Origin: Acanthochlamys bracteata
Taxonomy: Eukaryota; Streptophyta; Magnoliopsida; Pandanales; Velloziaceae
DNA length: 64,000 bases
Direction: 5' to 3'
Assembly (NCBI GenBank): GCA_019914995.1
Contig: CM034132.1
Location: 7,868,662-7,932,661 of the forward strand
Shown: piece by piece, positions 11,209-23,217 of the stretch
Position numbering within the stretch: position 1 is the first letter of the stretch
How the letters are laid out: each line of letters opens with the position of its first letter
Program-made: the position numbers and the translations under genes
Notes under the pieces: generated by a model
Databases searched by the model: none
Told to the model about the DNA's origin: nothing
Seen by the model: only the letters and a program-made list of their open reading frames with translations

Positions 11209-13906
11209 ATGGATCAACACGTTGAAGGTGTTTACCTGACATATTTTTTAATAATATGATTTTTTATTTTAATATTGTATTACTGGATTTAAAACACGCA
11301 TAATAAAATACAATCTGAATCTTTGTTACTCTCCTTAACTTTTAAAATATTGAAAGTGGAACAAAACAATGAATGAACGAAGAACAAAATTTTTTTAAAA
11401 GAATACATCTTTGTGATGCTAAAGCTTTTAGATTTTTAACGCAATTACTGTTTTTAGCGTTCCAAACAAATCCAACCGAGTGTTCTTCTTCATCAACTCG
11501 TAATGTAAATGCAGAGAAGGAGAAGTCATTATGTTTGGATATGGTTTTTTCAACTCTTGAAGTCAAAAAAGAACTTTATATATATTATGGAAGAGCAACC
11601 GATTTAGTGTTGTTATTCAAAGTACGAGAAGAAAAAAAGTTCGATGATGTCGATTGCATGTCTAATGACTTGTCAACATTTTGGAAATTATAGAGAGCAT
11701 GGCAAAAAAACAAACCGATGAGGGGTCCAAAAGAGAAGCTACCGAGAAGAGAAGAAGGTCTACAAAAAATGTGGATGTCTTGCCGTAATGAAAGTGACAA
11801 AGCAACCAACCGGATCGTGGAAGGTGACTCGGTATATTGATGAGCATAATCATAATTTTGTCACCCAAAAAGAAGATGCGAATGCTTGTCTGTAAACATA
11901 TGCCAACTGCAGCTAAGATGTTGATCGACTCATATCGTGACGAAGGTATACCCGTGAATAAAATTGTAGATATTCTTGATGGATCACAGATTGGTTTTGA
12001 TGATAGAGATTGTTGGAATCATTTGGGACCATCGAAAGAATACAAAAAACCTATCCAAGGGGATGCCACAGCAGTGCTCAATTTTTTTAAGAAGAAGAGT
12101 ATAGAAGATCATAATTTTTTTTATGCAATACAAATGGATAGCAAAGCAAGGGCGATAAATTTTTTTTGGGTTGATGGTCGATCACGTCTGCAGTTTGAGT
12201 ATTTTGGTGCTGTGCTGTTTTTCGATACAACGTATCATACGAATGTGTATGAGATGCCGTTTGCCCTATTTACTAGAGTTAATCATCATATGCAGTCGAT
12301 TCAGTTTGATTGTGCATTACTTTTGGATGAGACAGAAGAGTCCTTCATTTGGCTGTTTGAGACATAGCTTGCAGCTATTGGGGGGCGTGCTCCATCTTTT
12401 ATCATTACGGATCAAGATCGGGCTATGACTGCAGCAGTTGAGAAGGTATTTCCTACCACACGACATCAATTTTGTTTATGGCATGTGATGAAGAAATTTT
12501 TTGAAAAACTTCCACATGTTTATTTCAAAAAATCACAATTCAAAAAAGATATTCGAATGTGTATTCGGAAAACTTATACTCCTTGTGCTTTTGAATCGAG
12601 ATGGAATGAATTGATATGTAAGTACAATTTGGAAGAGAACGAATGGCTACAGGGGTTATATGACATTCGAAAAAAATGGGCTCCAGTTTATCATTTAGAT
12701 ATTTTTTATGCCGATATGAATACTACAGGACGCTCTGAAGGTATGAATTCTATTTACAATAATTTTTTTCGCCCAACTACAACTCTTCGTGAGTTTGTAG
12801 TGAAGAACGAGAAGTGTTTGGCTAAAATTGTTGAAAAGAAAAAGAAAGAAGATTATATTAGCGAACACTCTAACCGTATTATTGATGGTCATGTCTTTCT
12901 TTTGAAGAATGCAGCAAATGTATATACCAGAAATATGTATGACAGATTCAAAAGAGAATTTGAAAAAGCTCAAGCAGAGTATATCCTATATGATGATGAA
13001 AAGTGTAGTGATGGATTCATAACTTATATATATAAATCTCGAGTTCTCGGTGACGATCGTTCATGGATGGTCAAATTCAATCATACCACAAAGCAAGGTT
13101 ATTGTGAATGCAAATTATTTGAATTTGTACGAATTCCTTGTGGACATCTTTTAAAAATTTTTCAATCCCGTGATATGGAAATACCGGATAACTTCATTCT
13201 CAAGAAGTGGATGAAACGAGCCAATAAATTTAGAGCTGAGTATGATGATGGAGCAGTACGAGGGCATGAAAATTCTGACCTGCTGAGAACTACCCAACTC
13301 CTAAAGATTTCTAGCCAGTTGTGTTATGACGCAGGTGAATCAGACAAGACTTTCCAATTGATGTTGCAACCATTACAGAAATTATCATTGGAAATCAATG
13401 AAGTAAAGATGACTAATGAGAGCTCAAAAGTCAATTCATACACTGCCAATGAGAGCTCTCAAGGTGGTGTTAATGCATCTCAAATTCTATTTTTGAATCC
13501 AAATATTTCACAGACCAAGGGAAGAAAAAAAGAAGTAAAAGCATCGTTAAATGTTGGTAGTAGTAGAATGAAAGGTGGTTTGGAGAAATCTCTTGCAAGA
13601 GCTAAAGCAAAGATATACAGGAGATGTGCATGTTGTAACAAGATTGGTGTTAAACAGACAAACGAAATTGTCCTAAAAATTCAAATAGAAAGAAAAAGAT
13701 AAGTAAGTATAATTGCTACTTAATCTTTTTTCCTAAGTTACTAATTTTTCGGATTAAAATTAGTGTTAACTTTTGTTCAAATTTCTTACTTGACAGTTAT
13801 TGATGAAGATGTCGACAAAGACAAACACAGTGAAGATAATAAAATTATACATAACGACAGTGATGATGAATTATCAATAGGTGATGATTTTGAGATTGAT
13901 TTATGA
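11209..13906 (+). pseudogene. FAR1/FHY3-type MULE transposase, copy 2 (C-terminal 425 codons open)
   Basis: Same gene as 1335-4038. A single open frame of 425 codons runs 12425-13702. Counting from its Met, the DDE glutamate (GRSEGMN) is residue 105 and the SWIM ligands are C227, C229, C239 and H241. The second catalytic Asp lies just upstream, in frame after the TAG at 12365-12367. The first catalytic Asp is in the open frame 11837-12367. The N-terminal FAR1 region (about 11510-11870) is more damaged than in copy 1. A donor GTAAGT after 13702 and an acceptor ending at 13796 join a final acidic exon (13797-13906, Asp/Glu-rich, ends in TGA). The frame must shift near 13650 to recover the zinc knuckle (DKRNCPKN). 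Called a pseudogene because of the shared TAG. Confidence 0.87.
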
Positions 13907-14092
13907 AGCTGGATGACTGTTGTTCAAATGTAAATTTTGTATAGCTATCATATGTAAATTATAATTTTGTTCAACTGTAAAGGTTGTATGGGTTTTGTTT
14001 TGAGATATAAACTCACTTTTTCATTTTTGTATTATCTTCTTGCTTATAACGTTATTGCTTATAACATTACTAGTATTTGAATTGAGATTAAA

Positions 14093-15200
14093 AGCAAATT
14101 AGAGAAAAAATGAAAAAGAAGAACGAAATAACAAAAGAAAGAAACAGAGAGTGAGAGAGAAACAGAGCGGGAGAGATACAGCACGGGAGAGAGTAGGTCT
14201 AGCATTTAAGAACATATGAATATGTGATTAATGAGTTGTGAATAAAACGATAAGATAATAATGCTGACACATAATAAGTATTTGATTAGTGAGTTATTAT
14301 AAGGATTCGGTACGTTATTACGTTCAACGTTATTATAAGGACTCGGTACGTTGTATTAAGTTTTTAGCTAATATATTTCGGTTAATTTTAAATAATAATG
14401 TAATTCTTTTGCTTTTGTCTTTTATGTTTTAGTTTTATTAGATTTGATGATAACATTGTAGATTATCTCAGCAATTTAAAAAGAATTTGTATTAACAGCG
14501 TCGAAGAGAATTACAATGTAAATCGAATTACAGTAGAGAAATTACAAATAAATTATTGTAAGAGAATTACAGGAGAAAGAAAAAGACAAAATCTTGTTAC
14601 ATTTCCAGCGGGAAAGAAGATTTACAACAGATGAGGAATTACATTTACAATATTTCACGACAGAGACATTCGCAAGAGCTCTACGAGCTAGATTTCCTGC
14701 ATTCATTCATCAACAACAAAGGAACAATAGAAAAGGAGGAGGAATGAGGCTCAGTGGTTTCATGTTTTTACTGTAGGCACTGAGATTCAAAGATACAACT
14801 TCATTTCAGGACTGTTCGCAACAATCTATCGTTTTTTTTCTCTCTGCACTGCCTTTTCTAAAGTCACAGCTGCAGTGGTTGCCATGCATGGCCATCCTGA
14901 CTGCTTTGCTGTGTGCTTAAGAGAGGCAGTGCGGAGTGAGTCAAAAAAAATTGCAAACTCCATCATTGCCTCATATGAAAATTTCCAACAGCTGTGATAC
15001 AGGAAACCAATGTCTCGTTCTAATTTTGGCAACCATGCATTCATTCAATATATAATTTCCGAGCCAACTAAAATCAAATCCAATACACCGTAAAAAACAA
15101 ATTCGCAAAAATTAGAAGAAATCGGTAAAATCAAAACAAATTATCAAAAATTAAAATAAATCCTCAAAAATTCAAAACAAATTATAAAAAATTAAAATTC
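14093..15200 (-). repeat. Right terminal inverted repeat of MULE copy 2
   Basis: Inverted match to 9911-11105. Words such as ACAGCGTCGAAGAGAATTAC near 14496 agree with the inverted left TIR, whereas copy 1 has a corrupted version there. Confidence 0.8.
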
Positions 15201-15860
15201 GAAGTTGGCCGGAGTTGGAGTCGAAGCCGGAGAGAAACCGAGCCGTAACCAAGCGGTGAACTCGATTTTGCTCGTTTCGATGGTAACTGCATCTGCACCG
15301 TTGAAGCCGATAAGTGCTACAAGAATCACAGCCGTTGAACCGAGTCAAGTGCCAACAGTAAAACATCTGCACCGAGCCGGACGAAGCTGGAGATGAAATC
15401 GAGCCTGAATCTCGATCACAAGCCAAAATAGACACCGGGATCCGACATCGACCCGTAACTGAGCCGAGAAAACTCGATTTGCTCGTTTCGAAGCCGGAGT
15501 CGAAGTCGAGCCCAGATCTCGATTGAAAGCCGAGATGGACACCAGGATCCGAAATCTGAGCCGTAACCGAGCCGAGACAACTCGACGAAGCCGGTGTCGA
15601 AGTCGGCCGGAGGCGAACCCGAGCCCAGATCTCGATCGAAAGCGGAGATGGACACAAGGATCCGAAATCGGAGCCATAACCAAGCAGAGAAAACTCGATT
15701 TTTGCTCGTTTGGAAGCCAGAACCGGAATCAAAATCGGAGACGAAATCGAGCCGTGGTCTTGATCAAAAGCCGAACTGAAACCGAAATCACAAAATTGAG
15801 CCGCCAAGAATTCGATTCCGGCTGGAATCGCGAAATCGAGCTGGCCGGAGAACTCGATTC
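15200..15860. repeat. GC-richer tandem array, unit about 110 bp (copy 2)
   Basis: Counterpart of 5330-5970. It is slightly longer and reads more regularly, with GAAGCCGG and GAGCCG words that are shortened in copy 1. No gene is supported on either strand. Confidence 0.75.
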
Positions 15861-16236
15861 GGCTCGGGGAGGAGAAGACGCGAGCGCTGCTACAGACAGA
15901 TGAAGAAAATAAGCATGGTGAACGAATAAAACCCTCGCGCCCGCTGCTTAGTAGTTATATTCCTGATCATTCATCTGCACCGTTGAAAAATTAAATGAAA
16001 CAATCACAGCCGTTGATCCTATACCTTTGCCTACAATAAAACATGTGTACAAAGGGATGGGATGTGCCTACATCCCATCTGTATATATATATAAGGGCAC
16101 TCTCAGGCACTCCCTTTTCGGTTTATTGCCGGAGTGACTTTCAAATCCAATCTCCACCTTCGGATATAAAGAATTATGAATTAAAAACCTACCCACGTAT
16201 ATCTGCGTGTTGCGCACATTGCATTCTGAACCTCGG
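15860..16236. other. Non-coding spacer, copy 2
   Basis: Counterpart of 5970-6354, with the same echo of the array words near 15975-16020. No gene seen. Confidence 0.5.
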
Positions 16237-19200
16237 ATGCTTATCAGATGGTCAAATTTGATCACACGAATGTACACGTTAATTAGTCTTACGCAATCAG
16301 TATATAAGAGCAACTTGTCAACTTGCTCACATTTTTCTCCTCTTCTTTCTTTTTTTTTTTTTTGTTCTTTCCGTTTTGTTCTCTTCCTTCTTCCTTACAG
16401 TCGCTCACCAATCTCGCTCTCGTTTGCGATCTTCCTCTTCTTCTTCCTTGCCGCCGATTCATTTTTTTTCATTCCTTCTCCTTACTTTAATCCCTATCTA
16501 ACTCCTTTCCCTCAGTCGTAAGCTTCAAATCTGAATTCATTCGTTGCGGCAACAACATTTGATCGACGGCCGACGATTGAAATTAGAGCTAACAATCCAT
16601 TAATTTTTATTCCTCTCGTTCTTCTATGTGTCAAGTGTTCAATATCTGCATTCGTTGCCATTCGTCCGTCGTCGTTCATTGCGGCCAAAATATTAAATCG
16701 CCGACTGACAATCGATATTTAGGTATCATTTTAAACACATTTTTGCTAATATTCTAGATTTAACATTTTAACGTTTTAAATGGGTTTTTTGAGCTTTCTA
16801 TAGAGAGCTTGAGCTTGTTGATGATCTTACTAGAGTTCTTGAATGTAGCAACTATATGAATGTGCATGCTACTTGTCTTTGCTTCTTATACATTTTGCAG
16901 AAATTTTAGAACATATATGAAGGGTGTCACCAATTTTAACTTAATATGTAAGGGATTTTCTATAATACATAAATCATGTGAATTCATTTTCTTGATGAGT
17001 TTGACAAAAACTAATCATATTGTTTCTTTGCGCTGATGAATTATTTTCTATTTTTCTGTTCAAAGATTGTACATTGCAGTTGTAGAGAGGGAAGCACAAA
17101 ACAAGGGACGTGCCTGCCTGAACTAGCTCTATATGTATACATTATTTTCTGATCTATGATATCGTATATAGGTACTTAGTTGTTCCAATACAATGTTAGT
17201 TAGTTGGTCAAGAAATTTCTTCAATTGACGTTGATGTCGTCTCTCCCGATCTTAGTTTCTTATTTGACATGGATGAAGCTAATGTAGGTGGAATGGGTTA
17301 TTGTTTTGTGAGGTAACATAAGCATTTTCATAAAGAGATTTCTTCATCCATGTACTAGTAATTGTTCTGCAATTCTTCTATCATCTTTCATCTTGATTAG
17401 TTTGTGAAAGATGATAAGCAGAGTAGCTACTATCATATTGAAATAATAAGAGTAAATATCTGATATAAAATACTTTGTAGAAGTTTTCTTTCTTGTATTG
17501 TCTTAAATTTACAAAGCAATGCATATACACTTTACAAAATAGATACACATACAACAAGAATATTTGACATTACATAGGATATTCAAACAATAGACATTAG
17601 TTTGAAGCTCAAACTTCTAAAATTGCAAATCAAAATACTAGACATTTGTTTGCTCGATCTCAACTTTTGGCATGATTGAAATTTGGTGTAACGATAGTAA
17701 GCGCATACATAATCACACCTCCATACGTTATGTCACCAAATTTGATATCACAAGCATCGGTCTTCATATCTTAATAGTCCAATTTGCATGCCGTATAATT
17801 ACATATGAAAATCAAACCATCCTTGATTTTAATCAGGCTACCTACTTTCAGCCAAGATGATTTCAAACGACTTCATTTTTTGTTAATTAACAGCTTCCAT
17901 CATCACCAGCCAAAAATCAAATACCATAATCTGTGAGTGTGTTTAGTAAGCGTTCTAGAAAAGTAGCTTTTCATTTTTTCAATTTACGTTTTCCAATGCA
18001 TTTTTAATAAATATTTAGATAATTTATTTAAAAATTTAAAAAGTATAGAAAAATTATACAAAGTGAGATTTTTTATTACTTATTTTTATTATTTTTAAGT
18101 AAAAAATAGAGCTTATTTTTCAAAAAAGACAAAATTACTCTCTATTTTAGAAAAAAACTCTATTTCAAAAACACTCTACATGTTTTTGACAAAATCATTA
18201 CCTTCAGACTCACCAAACAAGAAATTAGTTAGATGCAAGAAGTTATAAAAGAGAAGTTCCTTAACAAATAGTATTCTTATAAACAAAAATAACCTGACTA
18301 CGGGCAGTTGTTCTAACCAGATATCACAAAACCTTCAACAAGTTGAGGAATTAAACAGATGATTGAAAAAACAAAAAAAGTTCTGCTCAACAGAAGAAAC
18401 ATAGCAAACAAAATCAAGATTAAATCAAGGAAAGAAAAACAATACCTTACACTTAGTGGTGTTAATCTCTTCATTCACTGCCATATTTTTCATTCAAGAG
18501 GTAGAACCCCAAACATTCTTGAATCAATCAAAATCATTTTTTTCCTCCACATCACATCAAATTAAACTATTTAGCACAAATAATTTCGCAAAACAATATC
18601 AAAACAAGAACAGAGCTAAAGAGAAGTGAAAGAGGAAGAAAGAAGGAACGATAAAGAATAAAAGAGAGGGAGATTAGAGTGAGTGATGGTGCGACAACTA
18701 ACGCGTGTTGTTGGGAATCACTTGCTTTTCTTCTTTCTTCCTTTCTTTCATCAATGACCACTTGTCACACCCTTCAATTACTAAAGAAATCCCTTACATT
18801 TTCTACAAAATGTATGAGGAAGTAAAGACAAGTAGCATTAACATTCACACAGTTGCTATATTCAAGTGCTCTAGTAAGATCTCCAGCAAGCTCAAAGTCT
18901 CTAGATAAAGCTCAAAAATTTCTGTTTAAAATGTTCAAAATTTTAAAATCTTAAAAGTCACAATACTGCAGCAAAAAAGTATTTAAACGATACATAAATA
19001 TCGATCGTTGGTCAGCAATCTAACGCATTGGCTACAATGAACGACTGCCGACAAATGGTGGCGAATTCAAAAATTGAACACTTTACAAAGTATAGAAGAA
19101 TGAGAGGAGTAAATTTTAATGGGTTATTAGCCTTAATTTCAATCGTCGGTCGCAATCAAACGTTGTTGCCGTAACGAACGAAGTTCAGAGTTGAAGCTTA

Positions 19201-19443
19201 CGATGAGGGAAAGGAGAAATTTTTATAGGGATTGAAGGAAGGAGAAAGAATGAAGAAAAAACAAACCAACACCAAGGAAGAAGAAAAGGGAGATCGTGAA
19301 CGGGAGGAGATCGGCAAGCAACTGCAAGGAAGAAGGCAAAGGAAAAAAGTGCACGAGTTGATGAAATTGTCCTGATACAGTGATCGTGTAAAACCATTTA
19401 ACGCGTACATTCACGGGATCAAATCTAACCGTCGGATAAGCAT
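16237..19443. mobile_element. Non-autonomous element with about 700-bp inverted repeats (copy 2)
   Basis: Second copy of the element at 6355-9555, with arms at about 16237-16945 and 18750-19443. The interior again lacks a recognisable coding region and contains the AT-rich MITE-like stretch at 17938-18200. Because arms and interior agree with copy 1, it was inside the unit before the duplication. Confidence 0.65.
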
Positions 19444-20105
19444 ATATATCAATGTCGGCTCTATACTACCTGGTAGATCGAACCGCATCGGCCCGATCCT
19501 ATTACTGTTCATGGGCCGGTTGGGTTGGCCCGTTTAATCCGGTGTAGATTTATATTTCTAATTGCAGGTGGGTTCAATGTATAGGTATAAAGGTACACGT
19601 TTGAGTATAAATTATAAACTGTATAAATAAATACCAACTAAGCTTTGCCATTTAGTTAATAAACTGATCGAGTATCTTACTATCTTATGATAGCAATTAT
19701 GCTTTTATATAGTTTCTTAACATGGGATAGTAACTACCAAAGTAGGCGTATGTAAGATTTGAAGTTGAAAGTGCATTATGTCAACTATGCCTAGGATAGG
19801 ACTCGCAAAATCTTTGTGAGTTCAAATTTTATGGGTACTTTGGCACACATTCTTGCAATGTGGTCTTTTTTCTTTCTTATCCGTGTAGTTGTGTAGCTTT
19901 TTTCTAGCCTAGAAAAGAGAAGAGCCTTTAGTTTGTAGTTTGTTTCTCTAATATAAGACTGCAACAGCCAATCGGAAAGCTCTCAGAAGTTAGAACCAAG
20001 TAATTCAGAACAGCTGACTAGAAACTTCTAGTTTAACATTTGAGATTTTTTTTCTTTGAGCAGTGGGGATACAAATATTCAATATATGCTCTCAAACTCC
20101 CAACT
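19444..20105. other. End of duplication and unique spacer
   Basis: The duplication ends at 19789. The unique sequence that follows (19790-20105) holds no gene or repeat that I recognise. Confidence 0.5.
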
Positions 20106-20915
20106 ATTAAAAGATGGTATCCATGGTCTATACATATACATATATATACATATACATGTACATATATATATATATATATATATATACATAAATATAAATA
20201 AAAGGCAATTGCCTCTACTATTCAACACTTCGGCACTTTATAGAAATGAACGGTCAGAATTGCATCAAGAGAGATCACTTTATTTATTATTTTTTCTCAT
20301 CGAAAAAAATAATTGCATCAAAACTGTACTTTCACTGACAACTTTACGTATTCTCTTTTTTCTTTTTATCTTAATTACATAATTATTCTTAACTTATTTT
20401 TTATTAATTTAATTTTATTTAGTTAATTTAATTATAGTTATCGATCAGTTACCGACTAGTTATCGATAAGTAGATTAGTTATCAACCAATTACCGACCAG
20501 TTACTGTCCGGTAACTGGTCGATTTTCGACCAGTAAATCAGTAACAAATCGATCATTTACTTATTAGTTTTCAACTAGCTACCGATCAGTTGCTATTCGG
20601 TAATTGGTCGATTGTCGACAATCGATCAGTAGTTGCTGGACCAGTTATCGTCCAGTTATTTATTAGTTATAAAACAGTTACGGATCGGTAAGGTCGATAG
20701 TCGACCAGTTATAGACCAGTAACTGGTCGATTATAGAACAGTTACTGATCGATAATTGGAATTAAATTAACTAAACAAATATGTAAAGTTGTCAGTAAAA
20801 GTACAGTTCTAATATAATTATTTTTTCGAAAAAAAAGACAATAAAAATGAATTGATCTCTCCTGATGCAATCTTGATCGTTCATTTTTTATGGAGATGTC
20901 GAAGTGCTATAAAGA

Positions 20916-20955
<40 letters not shown>
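20106..20955. mobile_element. Foldback element with degenerate CGACCAGTTAC-type core repeats
   Basis: Arms at about 20228-20352 and 20775-20915 are inverted copies; matching words include TTTATAG, ATGAACG, TTGCATCA, GAGAGATCA, AACTGTAC and TGACAACTTTAC. Between them, 20435-20760 is a dense run of short related words such as CGATCAGTTACC, CGACCAGTTAC and their reverse complements (GTAACTGGTCG). TA-rich microsatellites lie outside both arms (20106-20200 and 20917-20954). No protein is encoded. This looks like a foldback or MITE-like element; the family is not identified. Confidence 0.65.
20917..20954. repeat. (TA)n microsatellite
   Basis: Uninterrupted TA dinucleotides, directly outside the right arm of the foldback element. 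Confidence 0.95.
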
Positions 20956-20956
<1 letters not shown>

Positions 20957-21438
20957 CTTTCATTCTCTATACGAGACTTGCTTATCGTTTTCTTGACTTT
21001 TTTTGTGCGTCTTCCGAGACACTCCATAGCAAACTCTTGCTCATTTCTCACTACTTTCGAATTTTGGTGTAGTGTGTCGCTAGTAGAGTACGCCTCAACA
21101 AAATTTTGATTAAATAAATTGATGATATTAGAATTGACAAAAATTACGCTGACTGTCAACCCAACGCGACCGTCCTTCTTTATCTAGGCTTGGACCGACT
21201 TACGAAACAACATAGGCGGAGTTTCTTATTCTGCTGTCTAAAACAAAAACAAAAAAGAAAGGAAAAAAGGCACTTTTGTCACAATTGTATTATAGTTTGT
21301 ATTTCAAGATTCTATGGTTGCATTTATGATTGATAGTAATGCACAAAGTTGTTTGAGAATTTTACTTACTATTGATTAAATGATTCCTGGGAAACACAAA
21401 TGCTGATAATCCTAACATGAGTTTGTAACTTTTTGCAG
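20955..21438. other. Spacer, no gene seen
   Basis: Open frames here are translations of the TA run and its flank. A short stretch at 21160-21225 (gaccgtccttctttatctag) resembles words seen in plant dispersed repeats, but I cannot place it. Confidence 0.4.
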
Positions 21439-21534
21439 ACCAGAAATGTTATAACTGTTCTACCAAACACAAGAACTTTGAGTCTCGGGAATCCTTTATC
21501 TGAGTTGCAAGATCCTAGGAAAGAAATTTTCCTG
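21439..21534 (+). other. Possible orphan internal exon (32 codons)
   Basis: A 96-bp stretch is open in one frame (begins TRNVITVLPN, ends PRKEIFL). It is bounded by a good acceptor (ttttgcag before 21439) and a donor (GTAATT after 21534). The phase is 0 at both ends. No neighbouring exon that joins it was found, and I do not recognise the protein. It could be a gene fragment left by a transposon or deletion, or chance. Confidence 0.35.
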
Positions 21535-22200
21535 GTAATTTGAAATGAATTATACCAAATAGTAGTTCAAGCAAACTACATTTGCAGAGTCATAATAATG
21601 TAGGCAACTGAAAAGTGTCGTTAAGAATAAAAAGACGAGGTTCAGTGTAGGAACCCCGAACCATGGAGAAATAAGAATGAAGTTGCCTCATGTAGGTCTG
21701 CCAACCAGTTTCATTATCATTTACAAATATGTAACAGTTCCTATAATGTGATATCAAAAAGAATTTCTCCAACAAACAACCAAGAAGAAAGAAATTCTCC
21801 AACTAAATTTTGAGTAGCGGTGATCATGACTTTTGTACGACTGCAGATTTCTCCAACAGACCACAAGAAAACCCTTCTAAATTTCTTAGTTTTCTTGATG
21901 AATCAAACTAACAAATCACAAACACATCCATGCATATGTTATGTCAAAATCTATGCTATTAGCACTTGAAATCACAAACGAAACGAAACAAAAAAGGAAA
22001 AAGAAAAGCTTAAGCAATTTCTCAGCAACATTCAAATCAAATTAAAATTTACCAGCTCCATTAATTAAGAAGAAGAAGAATAATAATAATCAAAAGAATT
22101 TGCCAGCTCCAACGAAATAGAACCAAAATTAGTTACTATAGCCAACAAATTTCGGTACCATTTCCATAAAAAGAAAGAAGGAGAAGATTGAGAATTAAAC
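21535..22200. other. Spacer, no gene seen
   Basis: AT-rich with short open frames only. It may be intron or downstream sequence of the possible minus-strand exon at 22228-22400. Confidence 0.35.
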
Positions 22201-22227
22201 GAAAAGAGCAAGTAATCGAACTGACCT

Positions 22228-22400
22228 TGGACTTGAAGGTTTCTGAGAAGAAGACGTAGAACCCATAGCTCGAACCGATCTCGTTCACCGCAGAGTTCGT
22301 GGAGTTGAGACGATTAGCCGCTGCGACTTGGACAAAGTGCTGAGAGGGAGGAAGAAGATTCCCTGCGGTCGATGGCAACGGAAAGCAAACCAGCCATGTT
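22228..22400 (-). pseudogene. Possible 5' exon of an unidentified minus-strand gene
   Basis: This stretch has coding-like composition on the minus strand. One frame reads LLPPSQHFVQVAAANRLNST and continues to SETFKSK, then meets AAGGTCAGT, a plausible donor. That frame has no ATG. An ATG at about 22397 (MAGLLSVAI) is in a different frame and soon stops, and another ATG (MGSTSSSQKP) opens near 22268. No downstream exon could be joined. I do not recognise the protein; it may be a truncated or frameshifted first exon. Confidence 0.3.
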
Positions 22401-23217
22401 TTCCAATTCTTTTTTTTTTTTTTTTTGAGTTATGTCGTAAGCCGAGTTTGAACCGAGGGGCTTTCGGGATTATTTAAATACAAGATTTTTTAAATAATTT
22501 TATTAAATATTTCAAAATAAATTTTTATTAATAAGTTTTTAATATATTATAATGTTAATTTTAAAAATTTTTATTAAGAAGCGTCATTAAAATAGTACAT
22601 CAGAGATAATCGAAGGTGTTCCCCCCATACAAAATGTAATATTTAGTTATTAATTTGATTCAATTTTAAATTATTTCATATAAGCTTGGATTTTGTAAAA
22701 AAATTCAATTCAAAATATGGATCAGAAGATTATATTTAAAAGACACAATTAGGTTCATACTTAATATTCTTATTACGGCATCGCTAAAATTAAATCGGAT
22801 TAACTTGGTCTCCCAAAACAACTTTAAAAATGTTTAGAAATATTTATTAAAATATCTTGTAAAAAAATTTAAATATATTATTTTATAAAATAAAAATTGT
22901 ATATAATTATTTATAGTTTATATTTTATCTATTTTTGCTAAAATAAACAATAATATAAAACTATTTTCAAAATTAAAATTTTTTTATTGAAATCGATAAT
23001 TAATCGGAAACATGGCCATACTCAAATCCTTAAACAAAGCCGGAAACTCGATGTTGTACTGTTATTACTATAGGTCATGTTTCAGTAGTTACTAGAAATA
23101 AAAAGTTGATTCAGAGAAAATTTTAGCCCTTCCACTGGCTTCCGTCAAGCGCCTCACCATCAGCTGTCTCCGTTAGCAAAGATTTCCCGGTATATAGTAA
23201 CAGACTGCTCACTCATC
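22400..23217. other. AT-rich spacer, no gene seen
   Basis: Mostly A and T with a poly-A/T tract at 22409-22427. It lies downstream of the MADS-box gene. Confidence 0.5.

Larger units (their letters stand above)
9911..15200 (+). mobile_element. Mutator-like element, copy 2 (left end truncated)
   Basis: Same structure as the element at 1-5330: left TIR 9911-11105, transposase 11209-13906, right TIR about 14093-15200. The left TIR begins at the sequence corresponding to position 36-41 of copy 1, so the outer end is missing at the junction. The right TIR and the transposase C-terminal half read better than in copy 1. Confidence 0.85.
9911..19789. repeat. Tandem segmental duplication, copy 2
   Basis: Second copy of the unit seen at 1-9893. 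It starts inside the left terminal inverted repeat of the Mutator-like element and lacks the outermost bases (at least about 36) that copy 1 shows at 1-36. It ends at the same sequence as copy 1 (tatgtcaactatg), after which unique sequence begins. Differences from copy 1 are mostly 1-5 bp changes, many of them at CAG/CTG/CCG triplets. Confidence 0.93.

Noticed and set aside
20056..20382. Open frame of 108 codons across the TA microsatellite
   Set aside because: The central part is a YIYIYI translation of the TA/CA run; not a gene.
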